From JAJXWB01 sp965246795 (lineage in GTDB: Bacteria; Pseudomonadota; Alphaproteobacteria; Rhizobiales; Beijerinckiaceae): a stretch of 64,000 nt of DNA. Location of the stretch: positions 372,001 through 436,000 of the forward strand of contig CBDFFN010000012.1 in NCBI GenBank assembly GCA_965246795.1, given 5' to 3'. Of the stretch, positions 19,979 to 28,244 are shown in pieces (position 1 is the stretch's first letter; every line of letters begins with the position of its first letter). Below the pieces are notes generated by a model, which saw nothing but the letters and a program-made list of their open reading frames with translations, ran no database searches and was not told the origin of the DNA. The translations under genes were made by a program, and so were the position numbers.

Positions 19979-20443
19979 ATGTCGATCAACGGCCCCGATA
20001 CATCCGGCCTGAAAGTCATCATCCGCAACGAGAAGCGGCGGGCGGTGCTCACGAGCCTCGAGAGCGCGTCCTTCATCGACATCCACACGGTGCGGCGTTT
20101 GCGGTCCGAAGGCTTTGCCGATGGCGCGCTGGAGCGCGTGAATGCCGAGAGCCTTTTTCTGATCGAACGCCGCGGCGTCGCGACCTCGGCGGAGTGGCGC
20201 GACTTCTTCACCGAGGCGATGGTCGCTTACACGTTGCCGGGCGAAGCGCGGACTGTGACGCTTGCGGGCGACCGCGCCGCATGGCTGCTCGACCAGGCAG
20301 ATCGGGCGCGCTCCATCGCGTCGTTCCTCGTCCTCGTGACTGTGCTGGAAGAGGCGGCGCACGTTCCGGCGTGGTTCGCACAGGCGGTCAACCAGCGCGC
20401 CGAATTCGGCTGGCCCGGCCTCGAAGTGGCGGTGGCGGCCTGA
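19979..20443 (+). CDS. conserved-looking hypothetical protein upstream of pccA
   Basis: 154 residues, soluble, no signal peptide or membrane segment. Charged N-terminus (LKVIIRNEKRRAVLTSLESA), a helical middle (WRDFFTEAMVAYTLPGE) and a Trp/Ala-rich C-terminal part (AAWLLDQADRARSIASFLVLVTVLEE). I do not recognise the family. Coding is supported by codon pattern, ATG with GAGGGAAA about 10 bases upstream, and placement between two real genes on the same strand. It ends 69 bp before pccA and could be co-transcribed with it. Confidence 0.65.
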   Translation: MSINGPDTSGLKVIIRNEKRRAVLTSLESASFIDIHTVRRLRSEGFADGALERVNAESLFLIERRGVATSAEWRDFFTEAMVAYTLPGEARTVTLAGDRAAWLLDQADRARSIASFLVLVTVLEEAAHVPAWFAQAVNQRAEFGWPGLEVAVAA

Positions 20444-20512
20444 CGGTTCCCCTGCCCCAAAACATGCCGTAACACTCCCACGCAGCCCCGGCCGGGGTGC
20501 CGCGGAGCAAAG

Positions 20513-22516
20513 ATGTTCAAGAAAATATTTATCGCCAACCGGGGCGAGATCGCCTGCCGCGTCATCAAGACGGCGCGGCGCATGGGCATCGCCACGGTGG
20601 CCGTCTATTCCGACGCGGACGCAGACGCGCTGCATGTCGAGATGGCAGACGAGGCGGTGCATATCGGCCCGCCCGCGGCGGCCGAATCCTATCTCGTGAT
20701 CGAGAAGATCGTTGCGGCCTGCAAGGCGACGGGCGCCGAAGCCGTGCATCCCGGCTACGGCTTTTTGTCCGAACGCGCGGCCTTCCCGAAAGCGTTGGAG
20801 ACGGCCGGCATCACCTTCATCGGCCCCAATCCGCACGCCATCGAGGCGATGGGCGACAAGATCGAGTCGAAAAAGGCCGCGAACGCCGCGAACGTCTCTA
20901 CGGTGCCGGGCTATCTCGGCATCATCGAAGACGCTTCGCAGGCCGTGAAGATCGCCGACGAAATTGGCTACCCCGTGATGATCAAGGCGTCGGCGGGCGG
21001 CGGCGGCAAAGGCATGCGGATCGCGCATTCGCGCGACGAGGTGAAGGAAGGCTTCGACCGCGCGCGCAGCGAAGCGAAGTCGTCCTTCGGCGACGATCGC
21101 GTGTTTGTCGAGAAGTTCATCGTCAACCCCCGGCACATCGAAATCCAGGTGCTCGGCGACAAGCACGGCAACGTCATCTATCTCGGCGAGCGCGAATGCT
21201 CGATCCAGCGCCGCAACCAGAAGGTGATCGAGGAGGCGCCGTCGCCGCTGCTCGACGAGGCCACGCGCCGCAAGATGGGCGAGCAGGCCGTCGCGCTGGC
21301 GAAGGCCGTGAATTACGATTCGGCCGGCACCGTCGAATTCGTTGCAGGTCAGGATCGCTCGTTCTTTTTTCTCGAAATGAACACGCGCCTGCAGGTCGAG
21401 CATCCCGTCACGGAGCTCATCACCGGCATTGATCTCGTCGAGCAGATGATCCGCGTCGCGGCCGGCGAGAAACTCGCGCTCGCGCAATCCGACGTGAAGC
21501 TCAAGGGCTGGGCCGTCGAGAGCCGCATCTACGCCGAGGATCCGGTGCGCGGCTTCCTGCCGTCCACGGGTCGCCTCATCCGCTATCGCCCGCCGGCCGA
21601 AGGCAGTTCCGGCGGCGTCACGGTGCGCAACGACACCGGCGTTTTCGAGGGCGGCGAGATTTCCATTCACTATGATCCGATGATCGCGAAACTCGTGACG
21701 CATGCAGGCGACCGGATCACGGCGATCGACGCGCAGGCCCGCGCGCTCGATTCTTTTGTCATCGACGGCATCCGTCACAACATCCCGTTTCTTGCTTCGT
21801 TAATGGCGAGCCCGCGTTGGCGTGAAGGGAAACTCTCCACCGGCTTTATCGCGGAGGAATACCCGGATGGCTTTGCCGTGCCGCCGGCAACGGGCGAGGC
21901 GGCGCATGAGCTCGCCGCCGTCGCCGCCGCGATCGACCACGTCGGCAACGAGCGCAAACGTCAGATCACCGGCCAGATGCAGACGGCGCGGCCGGTGCGA
22001 TTTCAGACAGAGCGCGCGGTGCTTCTGGATGGCGAACGTTTCGACATCGCAGTTGCGCCCGCGGACGATGGCGTGATGGTGCGTTTCGAAGGCGGTGACA
22101 CGCACTATTGCGTGTCGGATTGGACGCCGGGCTCGCCGCTTTGGAGCGGCACGATCAACGACGATCCCGTCGACGTGCAGGTCCGCGTATTGTTCAACGG
22201 GGTGGCATTGAGCCGGCGTGGTGTTGCGGCGGAAGCGCGGGTTTACACACGCCGTGAAGCCGACCTCGCCGCGCTGATGCCGGAGAAGGAAATCGGCGGA
22301 TCTGCGAAAGCTCTGCTTTGTCCGATGCCGGGTCTCGTCAAGGCGATCCTCGTGAAAGAGGGTCAGGCCATGAAAGCCGGTGAGCCGCTCGCGATGGTCG
22401 AGGCCATGAAGATGGAGAACATGCTGCGCGCTGAGCGCGATGTGACTGTCGGCAAGATTGTCGCGAAGGAAGGCGACACGCTTGCTGTCGATGCCGTCAT
22501 CATGGAATTCGCCTAA
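20513..22516 (+). CDS. pccA: propionyl/acetyl-CoA carboxylase, biotin-carboxylase alpha subunit
   Basis: 667 residues. Biotin carboxylase domain 1-450: KIFIANRGEIACRVI, ATP-grasp loop IKASAGGGGKGMRIA, EKFIVNPRHIEIQVLGDKHG and FLEMNTRLQVEHPVTE. A middle BT-type domain links to a C-terminal biotinyl domain with EAMKMEN (Lys about 632). It carboxylates its own biotin with ATP and bicarbonate; the beta subunit, not in the window, transfers CO2 to the acyl-CoA. The layout and length fit PccA best, giving methylmalonyl-CoA from propionyl-CoA; methylcrotonyl- or geranyl-CoA carboxylase subunits are alternatives. GGAG precedes the ATG. Confidence 0.9.
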   Translation: MFKKIFIANRGEIACRVIKTARRMGIATVAVYSDADADALHVEMADEAVHIGPPAAAESYLVIEKIVAACKATGAEAVHPGYGFLSERAAFPKALETAGITFIGPNPHAIEAMGDKIESKKAANAANVSTVPGYLGIIEDASQAVKIADEIGYPVMIKASAGGGGKGMRIAHSRDEVKEGFDRARSEAKSSFGDDRVFVEKFIVNPRHIEIQVLGDKHGNVIYLGERECSIQRRNQKVIEEAPSPLLDEATRRKMGEQAVALAKAVNYDSAGTVEFVAGQDRSFFFLEMNTRLQVEHPVTELITGIDLVEQMIRVAAGEKLALAQSDVKLKGWAVESRIYAEDPVRGFLPSTGRLIRYRPPAEGSSGGVTVRNDTGVFEGGEISIHYDPMIAKLVTHAGDRITAIDAQARALDSFVIDGIRHNIPFLASLMASPRWREGKLSTGFIAEEYPDGFAVPPATGEAAHELAAVAAAIDHVGNERKRQITGQMQTARPVRFQTERAVLLDGERFDIAVAPADDGVMVRFEGGDTHYCVSDWTPGSPLWSGTINDDPVDVQVRVLFNGVALSRRGVAAEARVYTRREADLAALMPEKEIGGSAKALLCPMPGLVKAILVKEGQAMKAGEPLAMVEAMKMENMLRAERDVTVGKIVAKEGDTLAVDAVIMEFA

Positions 22517-22525
22517 GCGAACTCG

Positions 22526-22660
22526 TCACTTCATAACAAAGAACACGACCGCGAATGCCACGACAACAAGTACGAGACTCCAAATCAGTACGTTCTTGAC
22601 GCCCGCGTGTTGCGCCTGCCGCACGTCTTGCGGATTTTTTACGACCTCTTCTTCGGCCAT
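22526..22660 (-). CDS. 44-residue single-pass membrane protein
   Basis: Short gene, ATG at 22660 with AGGAGA 6-8 bases upstream. An acidic/polar N-terminus (AEEEVVKNPQDVRQAQHAG) is followed by one transmembrane helix (VLIWSLVLVVVAFAVVFFV) and ends MK. The strong ribosome-binding site and clean helix make it a likely real small membrane protein, convergent with pccA and divergent from the AIG2-like gene. It could be a subunit of a membrane complex; nothing identifies which. Confidence 0.65.
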   Translation of the reverse strand: MAEEEVVKNPQDVRQAQHAGVKNVLIWSLVLVVVAFAVVFFVMK

Positions 22661-22741
22661 GCTTCTTCTCCTGCCGGCGTGACCGGCGTCCCTGTTCCCC
22701 CCCACAACGGCCGGGCTTGCTGACGGGTTCCGGATTGCCGA

Positions 22742-23197
22742 ATGCCCACCTATTTCGCCTACGGCTCGAACATGGACCGCGCTGCGATGGCGCGCCGATG
22801 TCCGCGTTCGGTGCCGCTCGGGCCTGCGCGATTGGCGCGACACCGGCCGGCACTGACGCCGCAAGGCTATGCGACTGTCGTGCGCGACCCACGCGGGCCC
22901 GTTTGGGGCCTCGTGTGGAATCTTGCGTTGGCCGATGTGCCGGCACTCGATCGTTGGGAGGAGGTTTCGCGCGGCATGTATGCGAAGGCGACAATGCCGG
23001 TAATCCGGCAAGGCGGCGCGGCCGTGCAGGCGTTGATTTACATCGGGAACGACGTGATTCTGCCCGGCGCGGGGGCATCGCCGGCCTATGGCGCAGCGAT
23101 TGTTTCAGCGGCGACAGAACTCGGATTCCCCGCCGTCTATATCGCGCAGCTCCAGACGCTGTACGGGCTCGATTCTGGCCGGCGCGCCATCCGATGA
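22742..23197 (+). CDS. gamma-glutamylcyclotransferase-like (AIG2 family) protein
   Basis: 151 residues. N-terminal TYFAYGSNMDRAAMARRCP is the YGSN signature that forms the substrate pocket of the cyclotransferase fold; DRWEEVSRGMYAK carries the likely catalytic Glu. Members act on gamma-glutamyl amines or related small substrates, and many are uncharacterised. The stop overlaps the panC start (ATGA), so it is the first gene of a coupled AIG2-panC-acyP operon. Confidence 0.87.
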   Translation: MPTYFAYGSNMDRAAMARRCPRSVPLGPARLARHRPALTPQGYATVVRDPRGPVWGLVWNLALADVPALDRWEEVSRGMYAKATMPVIRQGGAAVQALIYIGNDVILPGAGASPAYGAAIVSAATELGFPAVYIAQLQTLYGLDSGRRAIR

Positions 23198-24054
23198 TTG
23201 CGCACACCGTTCCCGTTTTCCGCTCTACTGAAGCGCTGCGGATGCAGATGCGGGTGTGGCGTCGCGCTGGCGAGACCGTCGCACTCGTGCCGACGATGGG
23301 TGCGCTGCATCGCGGGCACATCGCGCTCGCGGAAGAGGGACGGCGACGCGCGACGAAGGTCATTGCATCGATCTTCGTTAATCCTACGCAATTCGCGCCG
23401 ACCGAGGATTTTTCCGCCTATCCCCGCACGATGGAAAGCGATCTCGCGAGCCTCGCGGAAGTGCATGTCGATGGCTGTTTCGCGCCGCGCGTCGACGATA
23501 TGTATCCGCAGAGTTTCTGCACGACCGTCACACTTGCGGGGCCGGCGACGGCGGGACTCGAAGATCGATTCCGGCCGACGCATTTCGCAGGTGTCGCGAC
23601 GGTGGTCGCGAAATTGCTCAACCAGACGATGCCGGATGTTGCCGTGTTCGGCGAGAAGGATTTCCAGCAGCTTCTCGTAATCCGCCGGATGGCGCGCGAC
23701 CTCGATCTGCCCGTCGAGATTGTGGGCCTGCCGACGGTGCGCGAGAGCGACGGTCTCGCCCTGTCGTCTCGCAATGTCTACCTCTCGCCGCAAGAGCGTG
23801 GCGTTGCGCCGGCGCTGCAGGACGCGTTGCAAGCGTGTGCGAGTGCAATCGTCGCTGGCACTTCGATTGACGATGCGGTGTCGGCAGCGCGAGCGAGCGT
23901 CGAGAGCAAAGAGTTCGTCGTCGACTATCTCGAAGCGCGCAATGCCGAAACGCTTGCGCCTGTCGCGAACCTAAATGATGGCCCGATCCGGCTGCTTGTC
24001 GCGGCAAAGATCGGATGCACACGGCTTATCGACAATATCGGCGTCACCGCATGA
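23194..24054 (+). CDS. panC: pantothenate synthetase
   Basis: 286 residues. Signature motifs of the adenylating fold: VALVPTMGALHRGHIAL (HIGH-like, about 31-47), SIFVNPTQFAPTEDF, VFGEKDFQQLLVIRR and GLALSSRNVYLSP (KMSKS-like). It joins pantoate and beta-alanine with ATP to make pantothenate, the coenzyme A precursor. ATG 23194 overlaps the preceding stop, and its own stop overlaps the acylphosphatase ATG. No panB gene is in the window. Confidence 0.95.
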   Translation: MIAHTVPVFRSTEALRMQMRVWRRAGETVALVPTMGALHRGHIALAEEGRRRATKVIASIFVNPTQFAPTEDFSAYPRTMESDLASLAEVHVDGCFAPRVDDMYPQSFCTTVTLAGPATAGLEDRFRPTHFAGVATVVAKLLNQTMPDVAVFGEKDFQQLLVIRRMARDLDLPVEIVGLPTVRESDGLALSSRNVYLSPQERGVAPALQDALQACASAIVAGTSIDDAVSAARASVESKEFVVDYLEARNAETLAPVANLNDGPIRLLVAAKIGCTRLIDNIGVTA

Positions 24055-24338
24055 ACGACACGCGCAGCGTTCACATCGTTGTCGATGGCCGTGTGCAGGG
24101 CGTCGGCTTCCGCGCCTTCGTGGCGCGGGAAGCGGGTATGCGCGCGATCGGCGGCTTCACGCGCAATTTGCGCAACGGCACTGTCGAGATCGTCGCGCAG
24201 GGCGATCCCGATGCGATTGCGGCCTTGTGCGAAGCCTGCGGTCGCGGACCCATCGGTGCGCATGTCGCGCGCGTCGATATCAAGGATGCCGTCGAAAAGA
24301 CGCACTTCGTCGCGTTCGAGATTCGTCGCGACGATTAA
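24051..24338 (+). CDS. acyP: acylphosphatase
   Basis: 95 residues, the full size of this family. GRVQGVGFRAFVAREA holds the catalytic Arg of the phosphate loop and GFTRNLRNGTVEIVAQG the catalytic Asn. It hydrolyses acyl phosphates in the cytoplasm. The ATG overlaps the panC stop (ATGA). Ends 1 bp from the convergent lipB stop. Confidence 0.95.
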   Translation: MNDTRSVHIVVDGRVQGVGFRAFVAREAGMRAIGGFTRNLRNGTVEIVAQGDPDAIAALCEACGRGPIGAHVARVDIKDAVEKTHFVAFEIRRDD

Positions 24339-24339
24339 G

Positions 24340-25059
24340 TCAGATCGTCGGTCCGAAGACCTGTTCAAACTCTCGCCGCAACACAACATCGACGTCGTCC
24401 ATGACAACGGGAAGCCCGAGATCGACGAGGCTCGAGACGCCGAGATGCGATGACGCGACGCCGCAGGGCACGATGCCGGAGAAATGGTCGAGCGCCGGTT
24501 CGACGTTCAGCGAAATGCCGTGGAACGTCACCCAGCGGCGTACGCGAATGCCGATCGCCGCGATCTTGTCCTCGGCCGGCGTACCATCGGGCGCGGGCGC
24601 TTTCTCCGGGCGGCGCACCCATACGCCGACGCGATCTTCGCGCCGCTCGCCGACGACATTGAATGCCGCCAGCGTCGCGATGATCCAGCGCTCCAGCGCG
24701 GCGACGAACAGGCGCACGTCGCGCTGGCGTCGTGACATGTCGAGCATAACATAGGCCACGCGCTGACCCGGCCCGTGATAGGTGTATTGCCCGCCCCTGC
24801 CCGTGGCGTGGACCGGAAATTTTGGCGTCACGAGGTCGGCAGGCTTGGCGGAGGTGCCGGCCGTGTAAAGCGGCGGATGCTCGACGAGCCAGACGCGCTC
24901 GGCGGCTTCACCGGCTGCAATCGCCTCGACATGCCCTTCCATCTCGGCAACCGCGTCGGCATAGGCGACAGGGCGCTCCGCAACGACCCATTCCACGGGC
25001 GGTGCGTCGCGTGTTGGTAGAAGAGTCGCGGCAAGCGTGTCGCGTGATCGGTCGAGCAT
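24340..25059 (-). CDS. lipB: octanoyltransferase (lipoate biosynthesis)
   Basis: 239 residues. TGRGGQYTYHGPGQRVAY is the LipB substrate loop; the catalytic Lys is in EDKIAAIGIRVRRWVTFHG (about 164) and the catalytic Cys in GIVPCGVASSHLGV (about 197). It moves octanoyl from ACP to lipoyl domains of 2-oxoacid dehydrogenases. The ATG at 25059 matches homologue length; a longer open frame upstream runs into the tRNA gene and is rejected. Confidence 0.95.
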   Translation of the reverse strand: MLDRSRDTLAATLLPTRDAPPVEWVVAERPVAYADAVAEMEGHVEAIAAGEAAERVWLVEHPPLYTAGTSAKPADLVTPKFPVHATGRGGQYTYHGPGQRVAYVMLDMSRRQRDVRLFVAALERWIIATLAAFNVVGERREDRVGVWVRRPEKAPAPDGTPAEDKIAAIGIRVRRWVTFHGISLNVEPALDHFSGIVPCGVASSHLGVSSLVDLGLPVVMDDVDVVLRREFEQVFGPTI

Positions 25060-25150
25060 GGTGCAAATATCGGGGCGGGCGCGTCGCTTGTCACCTGCGA
25101 CCCGATTTGTTAGACGGCCCGACGTCGCGGCGCTTACCTCCCGCGGAAAT

Positions 25151-25237
25151 GCGATCGTGGCGGAATTGGTAGACGCGCTAGCTTGAGGTGCTAGTTCCCG
25201 AAAGGGCGTGGAGGTTCGAGTCCTCTCGATCGCACCA
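25151..25237 (+). tRNA. tRNA-Leu (anticodon GAG)
   Basis: 87-nt class II tRNA with encoded CCA. Acceptor stem GCGATCG (25151-25157) pairs with CGATCGC (25227-25233). D-loop has GGTAGAC. Anticodon stem CTAGC/GCTAG holds loop TTGAGGT, giving GAG, which reads CUC and CUU leucine codons. A variable arm (TTCCCGAAAGGGCGT) and T-arm GGTTCGAGTCC follow. It lies 91 bp from the divergent lipB start and 63 bp before the alkylsulfatase gene. No repeated 3' end of the tRNA is seen elsewhere in the window. Confidence 0.97.
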
Positions 25238-25300
25238 ATTTTACGAGCCAAATGCTATAGGGCCTTCGGAAAGCGCGGATACACGCGTGCTGAGGAAGCC

Positions 25301-27220
25301 ATGTCCGAATCGAATACCCGCATGCCCCGCGAGGCCTCTGCATCCGTCATCGCTTCGAATGACGCGATGCGAGCCGCCCTACCCTTCGACGATGTCAGAG
25401 ACTTCGACGACGCGAAGCGCGGCTTCCTCGGCACGATCGAGAATGCTGAGATCACGAATGAGGCCGGCAAGCCCGTCTGGTCGCTGACGGCCTTCGGCTT
25501 CCTCGATGCCGGGGATGCGCCGCCCACCGTGAACCCGAGCCTGTGGCGACAGGCGAAGCTCAACATGCATCACGGGCTCTTTGAAGTCGTGCCCGGCGTG
25601 TATCAGGTGCGCGGCTTCGACATCGCCAACATGACTCTGATCGAAGGCGTCTCTGGCGTCATCGTCGTCGATTGCCTGACGTCGATCGAAGGCGCGCGCG
25701 CAGCGCTGAACCTCTATTTCGCGCATCGCGGCAAAAAGCCCGTCAGCGCCGTCATCTTCACGCATACGCACACCGACCATTGGGGTGGAGCGCGCGGCGT
25801 CATCGGCGACCGCACCGACGTGCCCGTCATCGCGCCGAATCTTTTCATGGAATGGGCGGTGTCGGAGAATGTCATCGCCGGGCCGGCGATGCTGCGGCGC
25901 GCGCAGTACCAGTTCGGGCCGTTTCTCGCGAAAGGCCCGCGTGGCCATGTCGATTGCGGGCTCGGCAAGACGATGGCGGCGGGCGGCGTCGCGCTGGTGC
26001 GGCCGACCGATCTCATCATGGGGACTGGCGACACACGCTTGATCGACGGCATCACCTTCGAATTCCAGATGGCGCCGCACACCGAAGCGCCGGCCGAAAT
26101 GCATTTCTTCATCGACAAATATGCGCTGCTGAATCTCGCGGAAAACTGCACGCACAATTTCCACAACCTGCTGCCGTTTCGCGGCGCGGACGTGCGCGAT
26201 TCCCTTTCATGGTCGCGCTATCTCGGCGAGGCGCTAAACATGTGGGGCGACAAGGCTAAGGCCATGTGCGGCCAGCATCACTGGCCGGTGTGGGGCGCGG
26301 ACCGCGTGCGCGAAATGATCGCGCAGCAGCGCGATCTCTACAAATACGTCCACGACCAGACTGTGCGGCTGATGAATCACGGCCTCATCGCAAGCGAGAT
26401 CGCCGAAACGATCCGTCTACCGGAGAGTCTCGAGAACGCGTGGCATGCGCGCGGTTACTACGGACATATCCGGCACAATGCGAAGGCGATCTATCAGCGC
26501 TATCTCGGTTGGTACGACGCCAACCCCGCAAATCTCAATCCGCTGCCGCCCGTCGAGTCCGGCAAGAAATTTCTGGAATATTTCGGCGGCGCGAATGCGG
26601 CGCTGGCAAAAGCGCGCACCGATTTCGAGCGTGGAGAGTTTAGGTTCGTCGCGCAGGTGCTGAACCACGTCGTCTTCGCGGAACCCGACAACCAAGCCGC
26701 TCGCGAAATGCTCGCCGACACATATGAGCAGCTCGGCTATGCCTCGGAAAGCGCGACGTGGCGCGATTCTTATCTCTTCGGCGCGCAAGAGTTGCGGAAT
26801 GGCATGCCGAACGTACCGCCGCGGCCCGCGATGTCACCGGAGACGCTTGCGGCGTTGACCACGGGGCAGCTTTGGGACGTCCTCGGCGTGCGGCTCAACG
26901 GGCCGAAGGCCGCCGGCAAGCGCCTCGTTTTCAACTGGCGCTTCACGGATACGAACGAGACCTTCGTTCTCAATCTTGAGAACGGCGCGTTGACGTATTC
27001 GGCGGGTCGTCAGGTAGATGCTGCCGACGCCAGCTTCACGCTTGCGCGCACTGTTCTGAACGCCGTCATCGCGAAGGCGACGACCTTTGCCGCGGAAGTT
27101 ATGGCTGGCCGCGTGCAGACAACAGGCAATCCGATGAAGCTCGGCGAGCTGATGGGATTGATGGACGAATTCCCGCGCATGTTCGAGATTGTGGAGCCGA
27201 AGCGGGCGATGCCGAGCTAA
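25301..27220 (+). CDS. alkyl/aryl sulfatase, metallo-beta-lactamase fold (SdsA1/BDS1 type)
   Basis: 639 residues. The binuclear zinc site is HTHTDHWGGARG in the N-terminal MBL domain, with further ligands around LAENCTHNFHNLL. The middle helical dimerisation domain and a C-terminal SCP2-like domain (RLVFNWRFTDTNETFVLNLEN) complete the SdsA1 architecture. Family members hydrolyse primary or secondary alkyl sulfates such as SDS to alcohol and sulfate. No signal peptide is visible, unlike SdsA1, so it may be cytoplasmic. Start chosen at 25301 after GAGGAAG. It stands alone directly after tRNA-Leu. Confidence 0.88.
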   Translation: MSESNTRMPREASASVIASNDAMRAALPFDDVRDFDDAKRGFLGTIENAEITNEAGKPVWSLTAFGFLDAGDAPPTVNPSLWRQAKLNMHHGLFEVVPGVYQVRGFDIANMTLIEGVSGVIVVDCLTSIEGARAALNLYFAHRGKKPVSAVIFTHTHTDHWGGARGVIGDRTDVPVIAPNLFMEWAVSENVIAGPAMLRRAQYQFGPFLAKGPRGHVDCGLGKTMAAGGVALVRPTDLIMGTGDTRLIDGITFEFQMAPHTEAPAEMHFFIDKYALLNLAENCTHNFHNLLPFRGADVRDSLSWSRYLGEALNMWGDKAKAMCGQHHWPVWGADRVREMIAQQRDLYKYVHDQTVRLMNHGLIASEIAETIRLPESLENAWHARGYYGHIRHNAKAIYQRYLGWYDANPANLNPLPPVESGKKFLEYFGGANAALAKARTDFERGEFRFVAQVLNHVVFAEPDNQAAREMLADTYEQLGYASESATWRDSYLFGAQELRNGMPNVPPRPAMSPETLAALTTGQLWDVLGVRLNGPKAAGKRLVFNWRFTDTNETFVLNLENGALTYSAGRQVDAADASFTLARTVLNAVIAKATTFAAEVMAGRVQTTGNPMKLGELMGLMDEFPRMFEIVEPKRAMPS

Positions 27221-27287
27221 GCGGGTTTCCCATAGCGCGCGCGACGCGTTAGAACGCGCGCAACGTTCGCAAGCGATTTGAAAGAGT

Positions 27288-27794
27288 ATGGCCGAGCCGA
27301 AACGCGTAAAACTGGCAGATGAAGACGAGCTCGTCGTCGGCGCACATTTCCTCGTCGTCGAGGCGCGCTATTACGACGATATCGGCGAAATGCTGATGCA
27401 GGGCGCAGCCGCAGCACTGGCGAAAGCGCATGCGCGTTTCGATGTCGTGCGCGTGCCCGGCGCGCTGGAAATTCCGGCCGCCATCGCCATCGCGATGGAC
27501 GGCACGACCGAACACGGCATGCCCTATTCGGGCGCCATCGCGCTCGGCTGCGTCATCCGCGGCGAGACCTATCACTTCGAGATCGTTGCCGGCGAAAGCT
27601 CGCGCGCATTGATGGACATGTCCGTTGCGCGGAAGCTGCCGCTCGGCAATGGCATTCTCACCGTCGAGACCGAGGCGCAGGCCGTTCTTCGCGCCGACCC
27701 GAAGCAAGGCGACAAGGGTGGCGATGCCGCGCGCGCCGCGCTGACGCTGCACCGGCTTCTCCATCGCACGAAAGCGTCGCATGGCGCGGGGTGA
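27288..27794 (+). CDS. ribH: 6,7-dimethyl-8-ribityllumazine synthase
   Basis: 168 residues. VVRVPGALEIPAAIAIAM, ALGCVIRGETYHFEIVAGESS (with the catalytic His) and PLGNGILTVETEAQA are RibH landmarks. It condenses the ribityl-pyrimidine with dihydroxybutanone phosphate to lumazine, the step before riboflavin synthase. Overlaps nusB by 14 bp. The other riboflavin genes ribE and ribD are about 8 kb away on the opposite strand. No FMN riboswitch is seen upstream. Confidence 0.95.
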   Translation: MAEPKRVKLADEDELVVGAHFLVVEARYYDDIGEMLMQGAAAALAKAHARFDVVRVPGALEIPAAIAIAMDGTTEHGMPYSGAIALGCVIRGETYHFEIVAGESSRALMDMSVARKLPLGNGILTVETEAQAVLRADPKQGDKGGDAARAALTLHRLLHRTKASHGAG

Positions 27795-28242
27795 GAACCG
27801 ATCCGCCGCACGCCTCGCCGCTGTACAGGCGCTCTACCAGATGGACGTCGCCGGCACAGGCGCCGCCCAGAGCATGGCCGAATTCGAATCGCACTGGATC
27901 GGCCGCGAGATCGAGGGTGAGACCTACAAGCCTGCCGAGGTCGCGTTCTTCCGCAGGATTGTCGAGGGCGTGCTTGAACATCAGGGCGCGATCGACCGCG
28001 AGGTCGACGAAATTCTGCAGGAAACCTGGCCGCTCGCGCGCATCGAAGCCGTCATGCGTGCGATCCTTCGCGCCGGTTTGTATGAGCTTCGGCACCGCGA
28101 GGATGTGCCGGCACGCGTTGCAATCTCCGAATATGTCGATGTCGCCGGTGCTTTCTTCGAGCGCGATCAGGCTGGCATGGTGAACGCCGTACTCGATGTC
28201 GCGGCTCGCAAGCGTCGCCCGCTCGAATTCGTCGTGGAATAA
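27781..28242 (+). CDS. nusB: transcription antitermination factor NusB
   Basis: 153 residues, all-helical. N-terminal RSAARLAAVQALYQMDVAGT and the C-terminal VAISEYVDVAGAFFERDQAGMVNAVLD region are typical. It binds boxA RNA with S10 in rRNA antitermination. Starts inside the 3' end of ribH, the usual ribH-nusB arrangement, and is followed after 2 bp by thiL. Confidence 0.95.
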   Translation: MARGENRSAARLAAVQALYQMDVAGTGAAQSMAEFESHWIGREIEGETYKPAEVAFFRRIVEGVLEHQGAIDREVDEILQETWPLARIEAVMRAILRAGLYELRHREDVPARVAISEYVDVAGAFFERDQAGMVNAVLDVAARKRRPLEFVVE

Positions 28243-28244
28243 TC

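Noticed and set aside
19898..21778. A 626-codon open frame antisense to pccA
   Set aside because: Mirror-frame artefact of the same kind; the sense strand holds complete biotin-carboxylase motifs.
25151..25237. tRNA-Leu as attachment site of a genomic island
   Set aside because: No repeat of the tRNA 3' end, integrase or mobility gene was found in the window.
24340..25251. Longer lipB start at 25251
   Set aside because: It would translate through the tRNA-Leu gene; homologue length and the ATG at 25059 fit better.
27221..27287. FMN riboswitch before ribH, or in front of nrdR-ribD-ribE
   Set aside because: The leaders are too short and lack the conserved RFN segments; none was seen upstream of ribD either.
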